Positions 7,926 to 17,095 of a stretch of DNA of 64,000 nucleotides are shown here, piece after piece. The DNA comes from Caproicibacter fermentans. Lineage in GTDB: Bacteria; Bacillota; Clostridia; Oscillospirales; Acutalibacteraceae. The translations under genes were made by a program, and so were the position numbers. The notes beneath the pieces are model-generated. The model was not told the origin of the DNA, did no database searches, and worked only from the letters and a program-made list of their open reading frames with translations. The DNA lies in NCBI RefSeq assembly GCF_009746625.1, contig NZ_VWXL01000106.1, positions 1-64,000 on the forward strand, given 5' to 3'. Numbering within the stretch: the first letter of the stretch is position 1; every line of letters starts with the position of its first letter.

Positions 7926-9096
7926 GACGGTAAAACTTTACGATTTGAATTCAAAGCTGAGAACTTTTCAAGCCCGTGTGCTGGAGTGTGTCCCCGAGAA
8001 AGACCGGTTTCTGGTCATTCTTGACCGCACGGCTTTTTTTCCGGAAGGGGGCGGTCAGCCTTCCGACCGGGGGGTCCTGAATTTTGCAAACGTACTGGAC
8101 GTTCAGGAAAAGGACGGAATCGTCTACCATACCTCGGACCGGTCGTTCCAGCCGGGAGAAATGGTTTCCGGCGGAATCGACTGGCCGCGCCGCTTTGGGC
8201 TGATGCAGCAGCATTCCGGCGAGCATATTGTTTCCGGGCTGGCCCACCGGCTGTTTGGGCTTGACAACGTCGGATTTCATATGAGCGAAACGTCTTTGAC
8301 GGTTGACCTGAACGGGGAGCTTTCCGCGGAGGACCTTGCGCTGATCGAGCGGCTGGCAAACCGCGCGGTCTGGCAGAACCTTGCGGTAAAAGTGTCGTAT
8401 CCTTCCGCGCAGGAGCTGGGAAGGATTCCTTACAGAAGCAAAAAGGAACTCACCGGCCGGGTTCGGATTGTTGAGTTTCCCGGTTATGATATCTGCGCCT
8501 GCTGCGGCACCCATGTGGAGCGTACCGGAGAAATCGGCGCGGTTAAGATGTTGTCTTCCCAGCGGTACAAAGGCGGGACCAGACTGACCATGGCCTGCGG
8601 CGGCCAGGCCCTTCGGGATTACGGGGAGAGGGTAAACAGCGTATCTGCCGTTTCCGCGCTGCTTTCCGCAAAGCCGGCGGAGATCGAACAGTCTGTGGAA
8701 CGGGTTCTGCGCGAGAACGCGGATTTAAAGCGGAGGCTCTCCGCCCTTCGGACGGAAATTTTCCGGTTGAAGGCTGGCGCCATCGCTCCGGGCTGCGGAA
8801 ATATTCTGATCTTTGATGACGACCTGACTCCGGACGAGCTTCGCCGGTTTGCGCTGATTTTGTCGGAACGCTGTTTTGCGACGGCCGCGGTTTTTTCCGG
8901 CGACGATTCAAAAGGGTACCGATATGCCGTATCCGACCCCGCGAATGATGCCAGACCCTATGCAAAAGAGCTGTCCGCCGCTTTTTCGGGAAGGGGAGGC
9001 GGACCGAAGGAACTGGTTCAGGGTTCGGTAAGCGGACTGCAAAAAGAAATTAAATTGTTTTTCGAGCAAAGGGCGTTCCGCTGCCGGGAGACTTAA
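7915..9096 (+). CDS. Alanyl-tRNA editing protein, AlaX type with long C-terminal extension
   Basis: Predicted to hydrolyse mischarged Ser- or Gly-tRNA(Ala) in trans. The 393-residue product has the AlaRS-like N-terminal beta-barrel (LDRTAFFPEGGGQPSDRG), then the zinc editing site HSGEHI near residue 100 and CCGTHVERTGEIG near 197, followed by a coiled region (about 250-290) and a DHHA1-like C-terminal domain ending with GRGGGPKELVQGS. That layout fits the long AlaX-L class. GAGGAG at 7905-7910 precedes the ATG. It overlaps the Nudix remnant and shares its promoter. It could be labelled an AlaRS-related protein; no class II synthetase core is present. Confidence 0.88.
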   Translation: MKRETVKLYDLNSKLRTFQARVLECVPEKDRFLVILDRTAFFPEGGGQPSDRGVLNFANVLDVQEKDGIVYHTSDRSFQPGEMVSGGIDWPRRFGLMQQHSGEHIVSGLAHRLFGLDNVGFHMSETSLTVDLNGELSAEDLALIERLANRAVWQNLAVKVSYPSAQELGRIPYRSKKELTGRVRIVEFPGYDICACCGTHVERTGEIGAVKMLSSQRYKGGTRLTMACGGQALRDYGERVNSVSAVSALLSAKPAEIEQSVERVLRENADLKRRLSALRTEIFRLKAGAIAPGCGNILIFDDDLTPDELRRFALILSERCFATAAVFSGDDSKGYRYAVSDPANDARPYAKELSAAFSGRGGGPKELVQGSVSGLQKEIKLFFEQRAFRCRET

Positions 9097-9145
9097 AACC
9101 GCGATGTGAAATTATGCAGAATACCCTAGATTGCGTAAAAAAATC

Positions 9146-9174
9146 TTGCACCTTTGGGGAATCAATGCTATAAT
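9146..9174 (+). promoter_or_regulatory. Promoter of the PRTase-like gene
   Basis: TTGCAC (9146-9151), 17-base spacer, TATAAT (9169-9174). Because the -10 box ends at 9174, translation starts upstream of about 9181 are excluded, which fixes the gene start at 9202 or 9211. Confidence 0.82.
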
Positions 9175-9210
9175 AATTACGACTTTTATTGGGAAAGTGG
9201 TGTGCCGGTC

Positions 9211-9855
9211 ATGGAAAGCAGAGCTGTTCAGGTTCGCTGCGATAAAAACCGGGATCGGGATATTGTCTTGAATCTTATTCCGGGGCATTTTGCAACCTCG
9301 CATTCTCACGTAAACTATTACATTGACATGACAGGCATTAAACACCAGCAGAAAATTGCCAAACAGGCAGCGGAATTCATGGCTGAAAGGTACGTCAATT
9401 CCGTATCCGTCGATACGATCATCTGTATGGACGGCTGCGAAATAATCGGTGCCTTTTTGGCTGAGGAACTCTCAAAATCAGGCGTTTCCTCCCTGAATGA
9501 GGGAACCGACATCAGCATTATAACCCCCGAATATCCAAATGGGCAGCTTCTGTTCCGCGACAATGTCCAGGATCGGATCTGGAACAAAAACATTCTTTTG
9601 CTTGTGGCTTCCGCAACCACCGGCAAGACGATTAACCGCTCGCTGGAATGCATCCGTTATTACGGCGGCAAAATCGTAGGAACCTCTGCGATTTTCAGCG
9701 CGATCGGAGAGACCGGCGGCATCGAGGTCAACTCCATCTTTACCAGTGATAATTTGCCGAATTATTTTACCTGCTCCGTTCTTGACTGCCCGTATTGTCA
9801 AAAGGGGCAGAAGATTGACGCGATTGTGAATAGTTACGGATACTCTAAAATTTAA
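9211..9855 (+). CDS. Phosphoribosyltransferase-like protein (orotate PRTase-like fold)
   Basis: The 214-residue product looks like a type I phosphoribosyltransferase: a conserved acidic FLAEELSKSG region, then a strand-loop ILLLVASATTGKTINRS where the PRPP loop should be. The usual loop has two acidic residues before TTG (for example VDDVITTG); here they are replaced by ASA, so substrate binding may be altered. Two CxxC-like cysteines occur near the end (DCPYCQKG). ATG 9211 is chosen; GTG 9202 is possible. It is a single-gene unit with its own promoter and a strong terminator. Orotate specificity is not shown by the sequence. Confidence 0.65.
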   Translation: MESRAVQVRCDKNRDRDIVLNLIPGHFATSHSHVNYYIDMTGIKHQQKIAKQAAEFMAERYVNSVSVDTIICMDGCEIIGAFLAEELSKSGVSSLNEGTDISIITPEYPNGQLLFRDNVQDRIWNKNILLLVASATTGKTINRSLECIRYYGGKIVGTSAIFSAIGETGGIEVNSIFTSDNLPNYFTCSVLDCPYCQKGQKIDAIVNSYGYSKI

Positions 9856-9861
9856 GGCTGG

Positions 9862-9888
9862 CAGGCGCATGCCATATGCGCCTGTTTT
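9862..9888 (+). terminator. Intrinsic terminator after the PRTase-like gene
   Basis: CAGGCGCAT and ATGCGCCTG form a perfect 9-bp stem with a 5-base loop, followed by TTTT. Confidence 0.88.
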
Positions 9889-9978
9889 CATATTATCCAC
9901 GATGTGAAATTCATTTCGTATTATGGATAATTTGAACGTTTTTTAAAAGAGTTTTTGTTAATTTTTTCAAATCTAGCC

Positions 9979-10007
9979 TTGCAACTCGGGGTATATTGTG
10001 ATATATT
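9979..10007 (+). promoter_or_regulatory. Promoter of the butyryl-CoA operon
   Basis: TTGCAA (9979-9984), 17-base spacer, TATATT (10002-10007); transcription would start near 10014, leaving a leader of about 58 bases before thl. Confidence 0.7.
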
Positions 10008-10013
10008 TAACAT
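9996..10013. promoter_or_regulatory. Candidate Rex (NADH/NAD+ sensor) operator
   Basis: TTGTGATATATTTAACAT matches the Rex consensus TTGTTAANNNNTTAACAA at 11 of 14 defined positions and covers the -10 box of the thl promoter, the position expected for a repressor. In clostridia Rex is known to repress thl and crt-bcd-etf-hbd genes. A weaker half-match (TTGTTAATTTTTTCAA) lies at 9955-9970. The assignment is inference from the motif; no rex gene is in the window. Confidence 0.6.
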
Positions 10014-10071
10014 AGTCTGTTGTAAACAGCAGTTCGGAAATTTTTATTGGAATTTTAAGGAGGAAAAACCT

Positions 10072-11256
10072 ATGTCAAGGAAAATCGTTTTAGCAGGTGC
10101 TTGCCGTACGGCAATCGGTAAATTTGGTGGGACTCTCTCCGGTGTGCCTTTGGTCGATATCGGCACGACGGTTGTAAAGGAATCCATGAAACGCGCCGGT
10201 ATCTCGCCGGATCAGGTGGATGAAGTCATTCTCGGCTGCGTTTACCAGGCCGGTGTTGGCCAGAACATTGCGCGCCAGGTCTCTGTCGGCTCGGGCATTC
10301 CGATTCCGGTACCGGCTTTTACTCTGAATAATATGTGCGGTTCCGGTTTGAAAAGCATCAATGTCGCTGCGGCAATGATTACGGCCGGCGAAGCGGATGT
10401 CATTGTTGCGGGCGGTATCGAGAACATGTCCAGCACCCCATATCTGCTGAAAAACGCAAGATTCGGTTATCGTATGCGCGACGGCAAACTGGTCGACTCC
10501 CTGATTTACGATGGCCTTGAGGACACATTCAACCATTATCACATGGGGATTACGGCGGAAAACGTCGCGGAGAAATACGGAATTACCCGTCAGATGCAGG
10601 ATGAATATGGCGCAATGAGTCAGAACCGTGCCGAAAAAGCGTTAAAAGAGGGCAAATTCAAGGAAGAAATCATCCCGATGGAAGTTAAAATGAGGAAGCA
10701 GACGGTCCTGTTCGATACGGACGAGGACATTCGTCCCGGCACGACCGTGGAAACCCTTGCAAAGCTGAAGCCGGCATTCAAACCGGACGGAACCGTTACG
10801 GCCGGAAACGCTTCCGGAATTGACGACGGCGGTTCCGCAGTTGTTATCATGTCGGAAGAAAAAGCGAAAGAACTTGGCGTGAAGCCTCTGGCAACGTGGG
10901 TTGCGGGCTCGTGGGCAGGCGTCGATCCGGCTTACATGGGACTTGGCCCGATTGAGGCAACAAAAAAGATCATGGCGAAAACCGGCATGACCGTTTCGGA
11001 CATGGATTTGGTGGAAGCCAACGAGGCGTTTGCGGCGCAGACCCTTGCGGTTGCGCACGATCTGAAGTTTGATATGGACAAGACGAACGTAAACGGCGGC
11101 GCGATTTCTCTCGGCCATCCGGTCGGATGCTCCGGCGCGCGTATCCTTACCACCCTGCTTTATGAAATGAAGAGGAGAAAGAATGAGCTGGGCCTTGCGA
11201 CTCTTTGCGTCGGCGGCGGCATGGGCGTTGCCACCATTGTTAAAATGGAAGGCTAA
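10072..11256 (+). CDS. thl: Acetyl-CoA C-acetyltransferase (thiolase)
   Basis: Condenses two acetyl-CoA to acetoacetyl-CoA, the entry step of butyrate-type chain elongation in the cytosol. The 394-residue product has the thiolase active-site set: Cys89 in NNMCGSG, NEAFAAQ, His349 in GHPVGCSG and Cys379 in CVGGGMG. The frame is open from 9955, but AAGGAGG (10057-10063) is 8 bases before ATG 10072 and the promoter lies between, so the shorter form is certain. First gene of the thl-crt-hbd-bcd-etfB-etfA operon; 38 bases separate it from crt. Confidence 0.96.
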   Translation: MSRKIVLAGACRTAIGKFGGTLSGVPLVDIGTTVVKESMKRAGISPDQVDEVILGCVYQAGVGQNIARQVSVGSGIPIPVPAFTLNNMCGSGLKSINVAAAMITAGEADVIVAGGIENMSSTPYLLKNARFGYRMRDGKLVDSLIYDGLEDTFNHYHMGITAENVAEKYGITRQMQDEYGAMSQNRAEKALKEGKFKEEIIPMEVKMRKQTVLFDTDEDIRPGTTVETLAKLKPAFKPDGTVTAGNASGIDDGGSAVVIMSEEKAKELGVKPLATWVAGSWAGVDPAYMGLGPIEATKKIMAKTGMTVSDMDLVEANEAFAAQTLAVAHDLKFDMDKTNVNGGAISLGHPVGCSGARILTTLLYEMKRRKNELGLATLCVGGGMGVATIVKMEG

Positions 11257-11294
11257 CCAGTCATCAAACCTGAAACATTTTAGGAAAGAAGGCA

Positions 11295-12077
11295 ATGAAG
11301 ATGGGGTATGTGAAATATGAGCAGAAGGATCTGGTCGGGGTCGTTACCATTGACCGAGAAAAGGCCCTGAATGCCCTCAACACCGAAGTCCTTGCCGATC
11401 TGGAGGCAGTGGTCGACGCGATTGACCTTGGGAAAACTCGCTGCGTGATTATTACCGGCGCCGGCCAGAAGGCCTTTGTCGCCGGAGCGGACATCGGCGC
11501 GATGAGCACCATGACGAAGGAACAGGGCCGGGCGTTCAGCAAGCGCGGCAATGATGTGTTCCGCAAGATTGAAAGCCTGCCGGTCCCCGTCATTGCGGCC
11601 GTCAACGGTTTTGCGCTGGGCGGAGGCTGCGAGCTTTCGCTCAGCTGCGACATCCGCATTGCGTCCGAAAACGCTTTGTTCGGGCAGCCGGAAGCCGGCC
11701 TCGGCATTACGCCCGGCTTTGGAGGAACACAGCGCCTGGCGCGCACAATCGGCGTCGGCAAGGCAAAGGAACTGATTTATACCTGTGGCAAGGTCAAAGC
11801 CGAAGAGGCGCTGAAAATCGGTTTGGTCAACGCGGTATATCCGGCGGATCAGCTGATGGAAGAATGCATAAAGCTGGCCGGGAAAATCGCGCGGAACGCT
11901 CCGATCGCGGTTCGCCAGTGCAAAAAAGCGATTAACCTCGGTCTGCAGATGGATATTGACTCGGCTGTGTCCCTGGAAGCGGAGCTGTTCAGCTTTTGCC
12001 TGGATACCAAGGACCAGAAAAATGCGATGACCGCTTTCTGCGAAAAGAGAAAGCCAGATCCGTTTATCAACGAATGA
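11295..12077 (+). CDS. crt: 3-Hydroxybutyryl-CoA dehydratase (crotonase)
   Basis: Dehydrates 3-hydroxybutyryl-CoA to crotonyl-CoA. The 260-residue product is a typical enoyl-CoA hydratase: oxyanion-hole segment AGADIGAM near residues 60-68, then GFALGGGCELSLSCD and GQPEAGLGITPGFGGTQ, which supply the two catalytic glutamates. GAAGG sits just upstream of ATG 11295; a second ATG at 11301 is possible. Its position between thl and hbd, and the pathway context, favour crotonase over a generic enoyl-CoA hydratase. Confidence 0.93.
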   Translation: MKMGYVKYEQKDLVGVVTIDREKALNALNTEVLADLEAVVDAIDLGKTRCVIITGAGQKAFVAGADIGAMSTMTKEQGRAFSKRGNDVFRKIESLPVPVIAAVNGFALGGGCELSLSCDIRIASENALFGQPEAGLGITPGFGGTQRLARTIGVGKAKELIYTCGKVKAEEALKIGLVNAVYPADQLMEECIKLAGKIARNAPIAVRQCKKAINLGLQMDIDSAVSLEAELFSFCLDTKDQKNAMTAFCEKRKPDPFINE

Positions 12078-12113
12078 TTTTTGATTGTAAAAATATATAA
12101 GGGGGTTTTTTCT

Positions 12114-12953
12114 ATGATCGTTGGCGTTATTGGTGCGGGGACAATGGGCTCCGGAATTGCTCAGGCATTCGCTCAGACAGAGAATTATTCCGTAAAGCTT
12201 TGTGATATTAACGCAGAGCTGGCTGCAGGCGGCAAAAAAAAGATTGAGAAGACGCTGTACAGAGCCGTCTCCAAAGGGAAAATGGAACAGGCTAAGGCGG
12301 ACGCGATTCTCGCAAAAATCACGACCGGCACCAAAGAAATTGTTTCGGACTGCGATTTGATCGTTGAAGCGGCTCTGGAACGCATGGACGTCAAAAAGGC
12401 ACTGTTCAAGGATTTGGAAAGCATCTGCAAAAAAGACTGCATTTTTGCGACAAATACGTCTTCCCTTTCCATTACGGAAATCTCCAGCGGCCTTGACCGG
12501 GCGGTCTGCGGCATGCATTTCTTCAATCCTGCTCCGGTCATGAAGCTGGTTGAGGTGATCGCCGGCATTACGACTCCCGCTTCCACAGTGGAAAAGGTCA
12601 AGGCGATTTCGGCGGAGATCGGCAAGACGCCGGTACAGGTCAAAGAGGCCGCCGGATTTGTCGTAAACCGTATTCTTGTTCCTATGATCAATGAAGCGGT
12701 CGGCATTTACGCCGACGGGACGGCCGCCGCCGAGGACATCGACACCGCGATGAAGCTCGGCGCGAATCACCCGATGGGCCCTCTGGCTCTGGGCGATCTG
12801 ATCGGCCTAGACATCGTTCTTGCGGTTATGGAAGTTCTTCAAAATGAGACGGGCGACCCGAAATACCGCCCGCATCCGCTGCTCAGGAAAATGGTTCGCG
12901 GCGGTTTGCTCGGCAGAAAAACCGGCAAGGGCTTTTACGATTACAGCAAGTGA
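12114..12953 (+). CDS. hbd: 3-Hydroxybutyryl-CoA dehydrogenase
   Basis: Reduces acetoacetyl-CoA to 3-hydroxybutyryl-CoA using NAD(P)H. The 279-residue product begins with the Rossmann motif [13 protein letters not shown]; further family motifs are [28 protein letters not shown] with the catalytic His, and [11 protein letters not shown]. Its C-terminal domain ends at [10 protein letters not shown] as in short clostridial Hbd enzymes. AAGGGGG lies 8 bases before ATG 12114, so an upstream in-frame ATG at 12081 is rejected. Cofactor preference cannot be read reliably. Confidence 0.95.
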   Translation: MIVGVIGAGTMGSGIAQAFAQTENYSVKLCDINAELAAGGKKKIEKTLYRAVSKGKMEQAKADAILAKITTGTKEIVSDCDLIVEAALERMDVKKALFKDLESICKKDCIFATNTSSLSITEISSGLDRAVCGMHFFNPAPVMKLVEVIAGITTPASTVEKVKAISAEIGKTPVQVKEAAGFVVNRILVPMINEAVGIYADGTAAAEDIDTAMKLGANHPMGPLALGDLIGLDIVLAVMEVLQNETGDPKYRPHPLLRKMVRGGLLGRKTGKGFYDYSK

Positions 12954-12989
12954 CTCTGGCAAAGCTAATATGAATTTGGAGGAACGAGT

Positions 12990-14129
<1,140 letters not shown>

Positions 14130-14156
14130 GGCGGAAACTCTAAGGAGGGAAATTCG

Positions 14157-14939
14157 TTGAATATTGTCGTTTGCATAAAGCAGGTACCGAATACCAATGA
14201 AGTGAAGCTGGATCCCAAAACCGGCACCCTGATCCGCGAGGGCGTGCCGTCCATCATCAACCCGGATGATAAGGCCGGTCTGGAGGCGGCTCTTCGCCTG
14301 AAGGACGCGAAGGGCGCACATATCACCGTTCTTTCCATGGGTCCGCCGCAGGCGGATGCCGCTCTGCGTGAAGCGCTTGCCATGGGCGCGGATGATGCCG
14401 TGCTTGTAACGGACCGCGCTTTCGGGGGCGCCGATACATGGGCTACCGCTTACACGATTGCCGCTGCGCTCAAAACCATGGATTATGATCTGATTATTAC
14501 GGGCCGTCAGGCAATCGACGGCGATACCGCCCAGGTTGGCCCGCAGATTTCCGAGAACCTGAACCTTACCAACATCAGCTATGCGGAAGACATTAAGGTA
14601 GAAGGCGACTCTGTGATTGTGAAGCGGCAGTTTGAAGACCGCTATCACATCATCAAAGCCAAAATGCCGTGCCTGATTACCGCTCTGAGCGAACTGAACG
14701 AGCCCCGTTACATGACCCCGGGCGGAATTTTCGACGCTTATCAGAAAGAGATCAAGGTCATTACCCGCAAGGACCTCGATGTGGACGACAGCTGCCTCGG
14801 CCTGAAGGGCTCTCCGACTCATGTCGTGAAGACCTTTACTAAGAGCGCGAAAGCTGCGGGTACCGTTGTCAATAATCTGAATCCTCAGGAAGCGGCCGAG
14901 TACATACTCGAAAAGCTCAGAGAAAAATTCATTATATAG
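14157..14939 (+). CDS. etfB: Electron transfer flavoprotein subunit beta
   Basis: Small subunit of the EtfAB partner of Bcd; in bifurcating systems it carries the FAD that takes electrons from NADH. The 260-residue product begins NIVVCIKQVPNTNEVKLD and contains ITGRQAIDGDTAQVGPQ, the family signature. The start is TTG 14157, 7 bases after a strong AAGGAGGG (14142-14149); no ATG fits. It lies 27 bases after bcd and 18 bases before the chosen etfA start. Confidence 0.95.
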   Translation: MNIVVCIKQVPNTNEVKLDPKTGTLIREGVPSIINPDDKAGLEAALRLKDAKGAHITVLSMGPPQADAALREALAMGADDAVLVTDRAFGGADTWATAYTIAAALKTMDYDLIITGRQAIDGDTAQVGPQISENLNLTNISYAEDIKVEGDSVIVKRQFEDRYHIIKAKMPCLITALSELNEPRYMTPGGIFDAYQKEIKVITRKDLDVDDSCLGLKGSPTHVVKTFTKSAKAAGTVVNNLNPQEAAEYILEKLREKFII

Positions 14940-14957
14940 TTGAAAGTGGTGAGCTAC

Positions 14958-15974
14958 ATGGATATTCAGGAATATAAAGGCATATATGTATTTATCCAGC
15001 AGGTCGACGGTCAGGTGGCCGGCGTTTCCCATGAACTGCTCGGCAAAGCGAAAGAGCTTGCAAAAGATATGGAAACGGAAGTTACCGCGGTTCTGCTGGG
15101 CTACCATGTTTCCGGCCTTTGCAAGGACCTGGCAAGCTACGGCGCTGATAAGATCATCATGGTCGACAACAAGGACTTAGAGCTTTATTCCACAAAGCCG
15201 TATGCATACTGCATGTGCCATATCATTGAAAAGTACAAACCCGCCGTGGTTCTTTACGGTGCTACCGCAATCGGCCGTGACCTCGCTCCGCGTGTGGCCG
15301 CCAGAGTCCGTACCGGTCTGACCGCGGACTGCACGAAGCTTGACGTTGCAGACGACGGCACAAAGAACCTGAGAATGACCCGTCCCGCATTCGGCGGAAA
15401 CATCATGGCAACCATCATATGCCCGGATTATCGTCCTCAGATGGCGACGGTCCGCCCGGGCGTCATGCAGAAAATTAAGCCGATCGACGGCGCTTCCGCT
15501 CCGACTGACTCGATTGACATGGAAATTCCCGCTTCCGAAAAGGATGTTCAGATTCTGGAAGTCATCAAGAAAGAATCACAGAAGATGGATATCCAGGACG
15601 CGAAGATTCTGGTATCCGGCGGCCGCGGCATGGGCTGCCCGGAGAACTTCAAGCTACTTGAGAATCTCGCGGATGCTATCGGTGGAACCGTCAGCTCTTC
15701 CAGAGCCTGCGTCGATGCGGGTTGGGTGGAAAAAGATATTCAGGTCGGTCAGACCGGAAAAACGGTTCGCCCGAACCTCTATCTTGCCTGCGGCATCTCC
15801 GGTGCAATTCAGCACCTTGCCGGTATGGAAGAGTCCGATGTTATTGTGGCCATCAACAAGGACGAAGGCGCACCGATGTTTGAAGTTGCGGACTTCGGTG
15901 TTGTCGGCGATGCCCTTAAAGTTCTTCCTCTTCTTACGGAAGAAGTCAAGAAAGCAATGGCTGCCCGCAAATAA
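14958..15974 (+). CDS. etfA: Electron transfer flavoprotein subunit alpha
   Basis: Large EtfAB subunit that shuttles electrons to Bcd through its C-terminal FAD domain. The 338-residue product has the EtfA C-terminal signature (SGGRGMGCPENFKLLENLA, then GQTGKTVRPNLYLACGISGA and INKDEGAPMFEVADFG). ATG 14958 has GGTGAG 4-9 bases upstream; a TTG at 14940 directly after the etfB stop is less likely. Last gene of the operon, closed by a strong terminator. Confidence 0.94.
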   Translation: MDIQEYKGIYVFIQQVDGQVAGVSHELLGKAKELAKDMETEVTAVLLGYHVSGLCKDLASYGADKIIMVDNKDLELYSTKPYAYCMCHIIEKYKPAVVLYGATAIGRDLAPRVAARVRTGLTADCTKLDVADDGTKNLRMTRPAFGGNIMATIICPDYRPQMATVRPGVMQKIKPIDGASAPTDSIDMEIPASEKDVQILEVIKKESQKMDIQDAKILVSGGRGMGCPENFKLLENLADAIGGTVSSSRACVDAGWVEKDIQVGQTGKTVRPNLYLACGISGAIQHLAGMEESDVIVAINKDEGAPMFEVADFGVVGDALKVLPLLTEEVKKAMAARK

Positions 15975-15994
15975 TTTGTATCAATATGAATCTG

Positions 15995-16030
15995 AGGCCC
16001 GGCATACCGATTGGTATGCCGGGCCTTTTC
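15995..16030 (+). terminator. Strong terminator of the butyryl-CoA operon
   Basis: AGGCCCGGCATACC and GGTATGCCGGGCCT form a perfect 14-bp stem with loop GATT, followed by TTTCTC. It lies 20 bases after the etfA stop. Confidence 0.92.
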
Positions 16031-16051
16031 TCATGTGAGAGCTTTACAAGC

Positions 16052-16390
16052 CTAGAGCCCCATGCGCCGCACACTGTCCGCGACAAGATCCGTCAGCTCC
16101 GTTTCCGCGCCAAGACTGAAATTCAAAAACACACCGGAGCCGCCCCCGGCTCCGATCGCGGCAATGAATACACTGCGATCAGCACCCGCTACGGTTAGAC
16201 TCAGGCTTGCCCGATTGCCGTTTCTCATAAAATATTTGTCGTAAACCCGAACGGCAACTTTTGTTCCCCCGGACTGATAGTTGCTTTCATCCACAAGATT
16301 CATGCTGACTCCGCTTTGAAGAATATCATTTTCCAGAGTCGAAATAATTGACTCAAAATCCCCGTTTACGAGTTTTTCAAATTTAGCCAT
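16052..16390 (-). CDS. Small conserved protein, DUF6054-like
   Basis: The 112-residue product has an N-terminal MAKFEKLVNGDFESI region, a central KVAVRVYDKYFMRNGNRASL strand pair and a GAGGGSG turn before FLNFSLGAETEL. I recall this pattern from DUF6054 proteins of Firmicutes; no reaction is known. GGAGGG lies 6 bases before ATG 16390, so the earlier in-frame ATG (16411) is rejected. It stands alone, convergent with the etf operon and divergent from tetR. No signal peptide or membrane segment is visible. Confidence 0.6.
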   Translation of the reverse strand: MAKFEKLVNGDFESIISTLENDILQSGVSMNLVDESNYQSGGTKVAVRVYDKYFMRNGNRASLSLTVAGADRSVFIAAIGAGGGSGVFLNFSLGAETELTDLVADSVRRMGL

Positions 16391-16457
16391 ATCGATCCCT
16401 CCGATTTTCATTTGCTTTCAGTATATCATAACATCTTCAAAAAGTCCGGAAATTCGC

Positions 16458-16486
16458 TTGACAAAAGAGGAAAAGGGGAATAGTAT
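16458..16486 (+). promoter_or_regulatory. Promoter of the TetR/radical-SAM pair
   Basis: TTGACA (16458-16463), 17-base spacer, TAGTAT (16481-16486). It is followed immediately by an imperfect palindrome at 16488-16510. Confidence 0.65.
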
Positions 16487-16487
16487 A

Positions 16488-16510
16488 TAAACATGTTTTA
16501 AACACGTTTA
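16488..16510. promoter_or_regulatory. Probable TetR operator palindrome
   Basis: TAAACATG and CACGTTTA are inverted repeats (7 of 8 match) separated by 7 bases, located between the -10 box and the tetR ribosome site. TetR-type regulators usually bind such palindromes in their own promoter, so autorepression is likely. Confidence 0.6.
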
Positions 16511-16522
16511 ACAGGAGGAGAC

Positions 16523-17095
16523 ATGAAGGAGAAAGAAGACCTGAAAAGCCAGCTGATTTCAGCGGCGTCGGACCTGCTGCGCGAAAGCGAGGATCCGACG
16601 GGAATTACATCCCGCCAAATTGCCGCAGCTGCCGGGACGAACGCAGCGATGATCAATTATTATTTCGGATCAAAGGATGAGCTGCTGACAGAGGCGGTAG
16701 GCAAGGTGATTGAATCGGAAGCGGAATGGTTCTATGCCCCGCCGGATTCAATGGAATCCCCCAAAAAGGCTTTGCGGAACATATTGCTTCATCTGTCGCA
16801 AATGGTACTGCATTATCGTCGGTTCTCGAAAATTTTTATTCCGCATATTCTGCTCGAAGATGAAATCGTCAGCCCCGTCTATCTTCTTCCCCTGCTGCGA
16901 AAACATTTCGGAACGAAAAAAAGCGAAGTGGAATGCAGAGTCATTGCGTACCAGATGATTTCCTTTTTGCAGCTCGTGTTTTACCGTTCCGACGCATTCC
17001 TGCGTTATGCGGGGATCAATCTGACCGACGAAAGCGCCTGTGAAACTCTGATCGATCTGGAAATGGACTTATTTTTACCGGAGGCGAAAGTATGA
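16523..17095 (+). CDS. TetR/AcrR family transcriptional regulator
   Basis: The 190-residue product has an N-terminal TetR DNA-binding domain (about 10-55): LISAASDLLRES, then SRQIAAAAGTNAAMINYYFG, the recognition-helix signature. The C-terminal ligand domain is not similar to anything I can name. AGGAGG (16513-16518) is 4 bases before the ATG. Its last four bases overlap the start of a radical SAM gene, so the pair is co-transcribed and the regulator probably senses something related to that enzyme's product or substrate. Autoregulation is suggested by the palindrome just upstream. Confidence 0.9.
   Translation: MKEKEDLKSQLISAASDLLRESEDPTGITSRQIAAAAGTNAAMINYYFGSKDELLTEAVGKVIESEAEWFYAPPDSMESPKKALRNILLHLSQMVLHYRRFSKIFIPHILLEDEIVSPVYLLPLLRKHFGTKKSEVECRVIAYQMISFLQLVFYRSDAFLRYAGINLTDESACETLIDLEMDLFLPEAKV

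Noticed and set aside
9955-9970. Second Rex site (TTGTTAATTTTTTCAA)
   Set aside because: Only one half-site matches; the other half fits poorly, so it is kept as a minor note to the better site at 9996-10013.
11280-12770. 496-residue minus-strand frame opposite crt and hbd
   Set aside because: Antisense to two well-defined enzymes and without a ribosome site.
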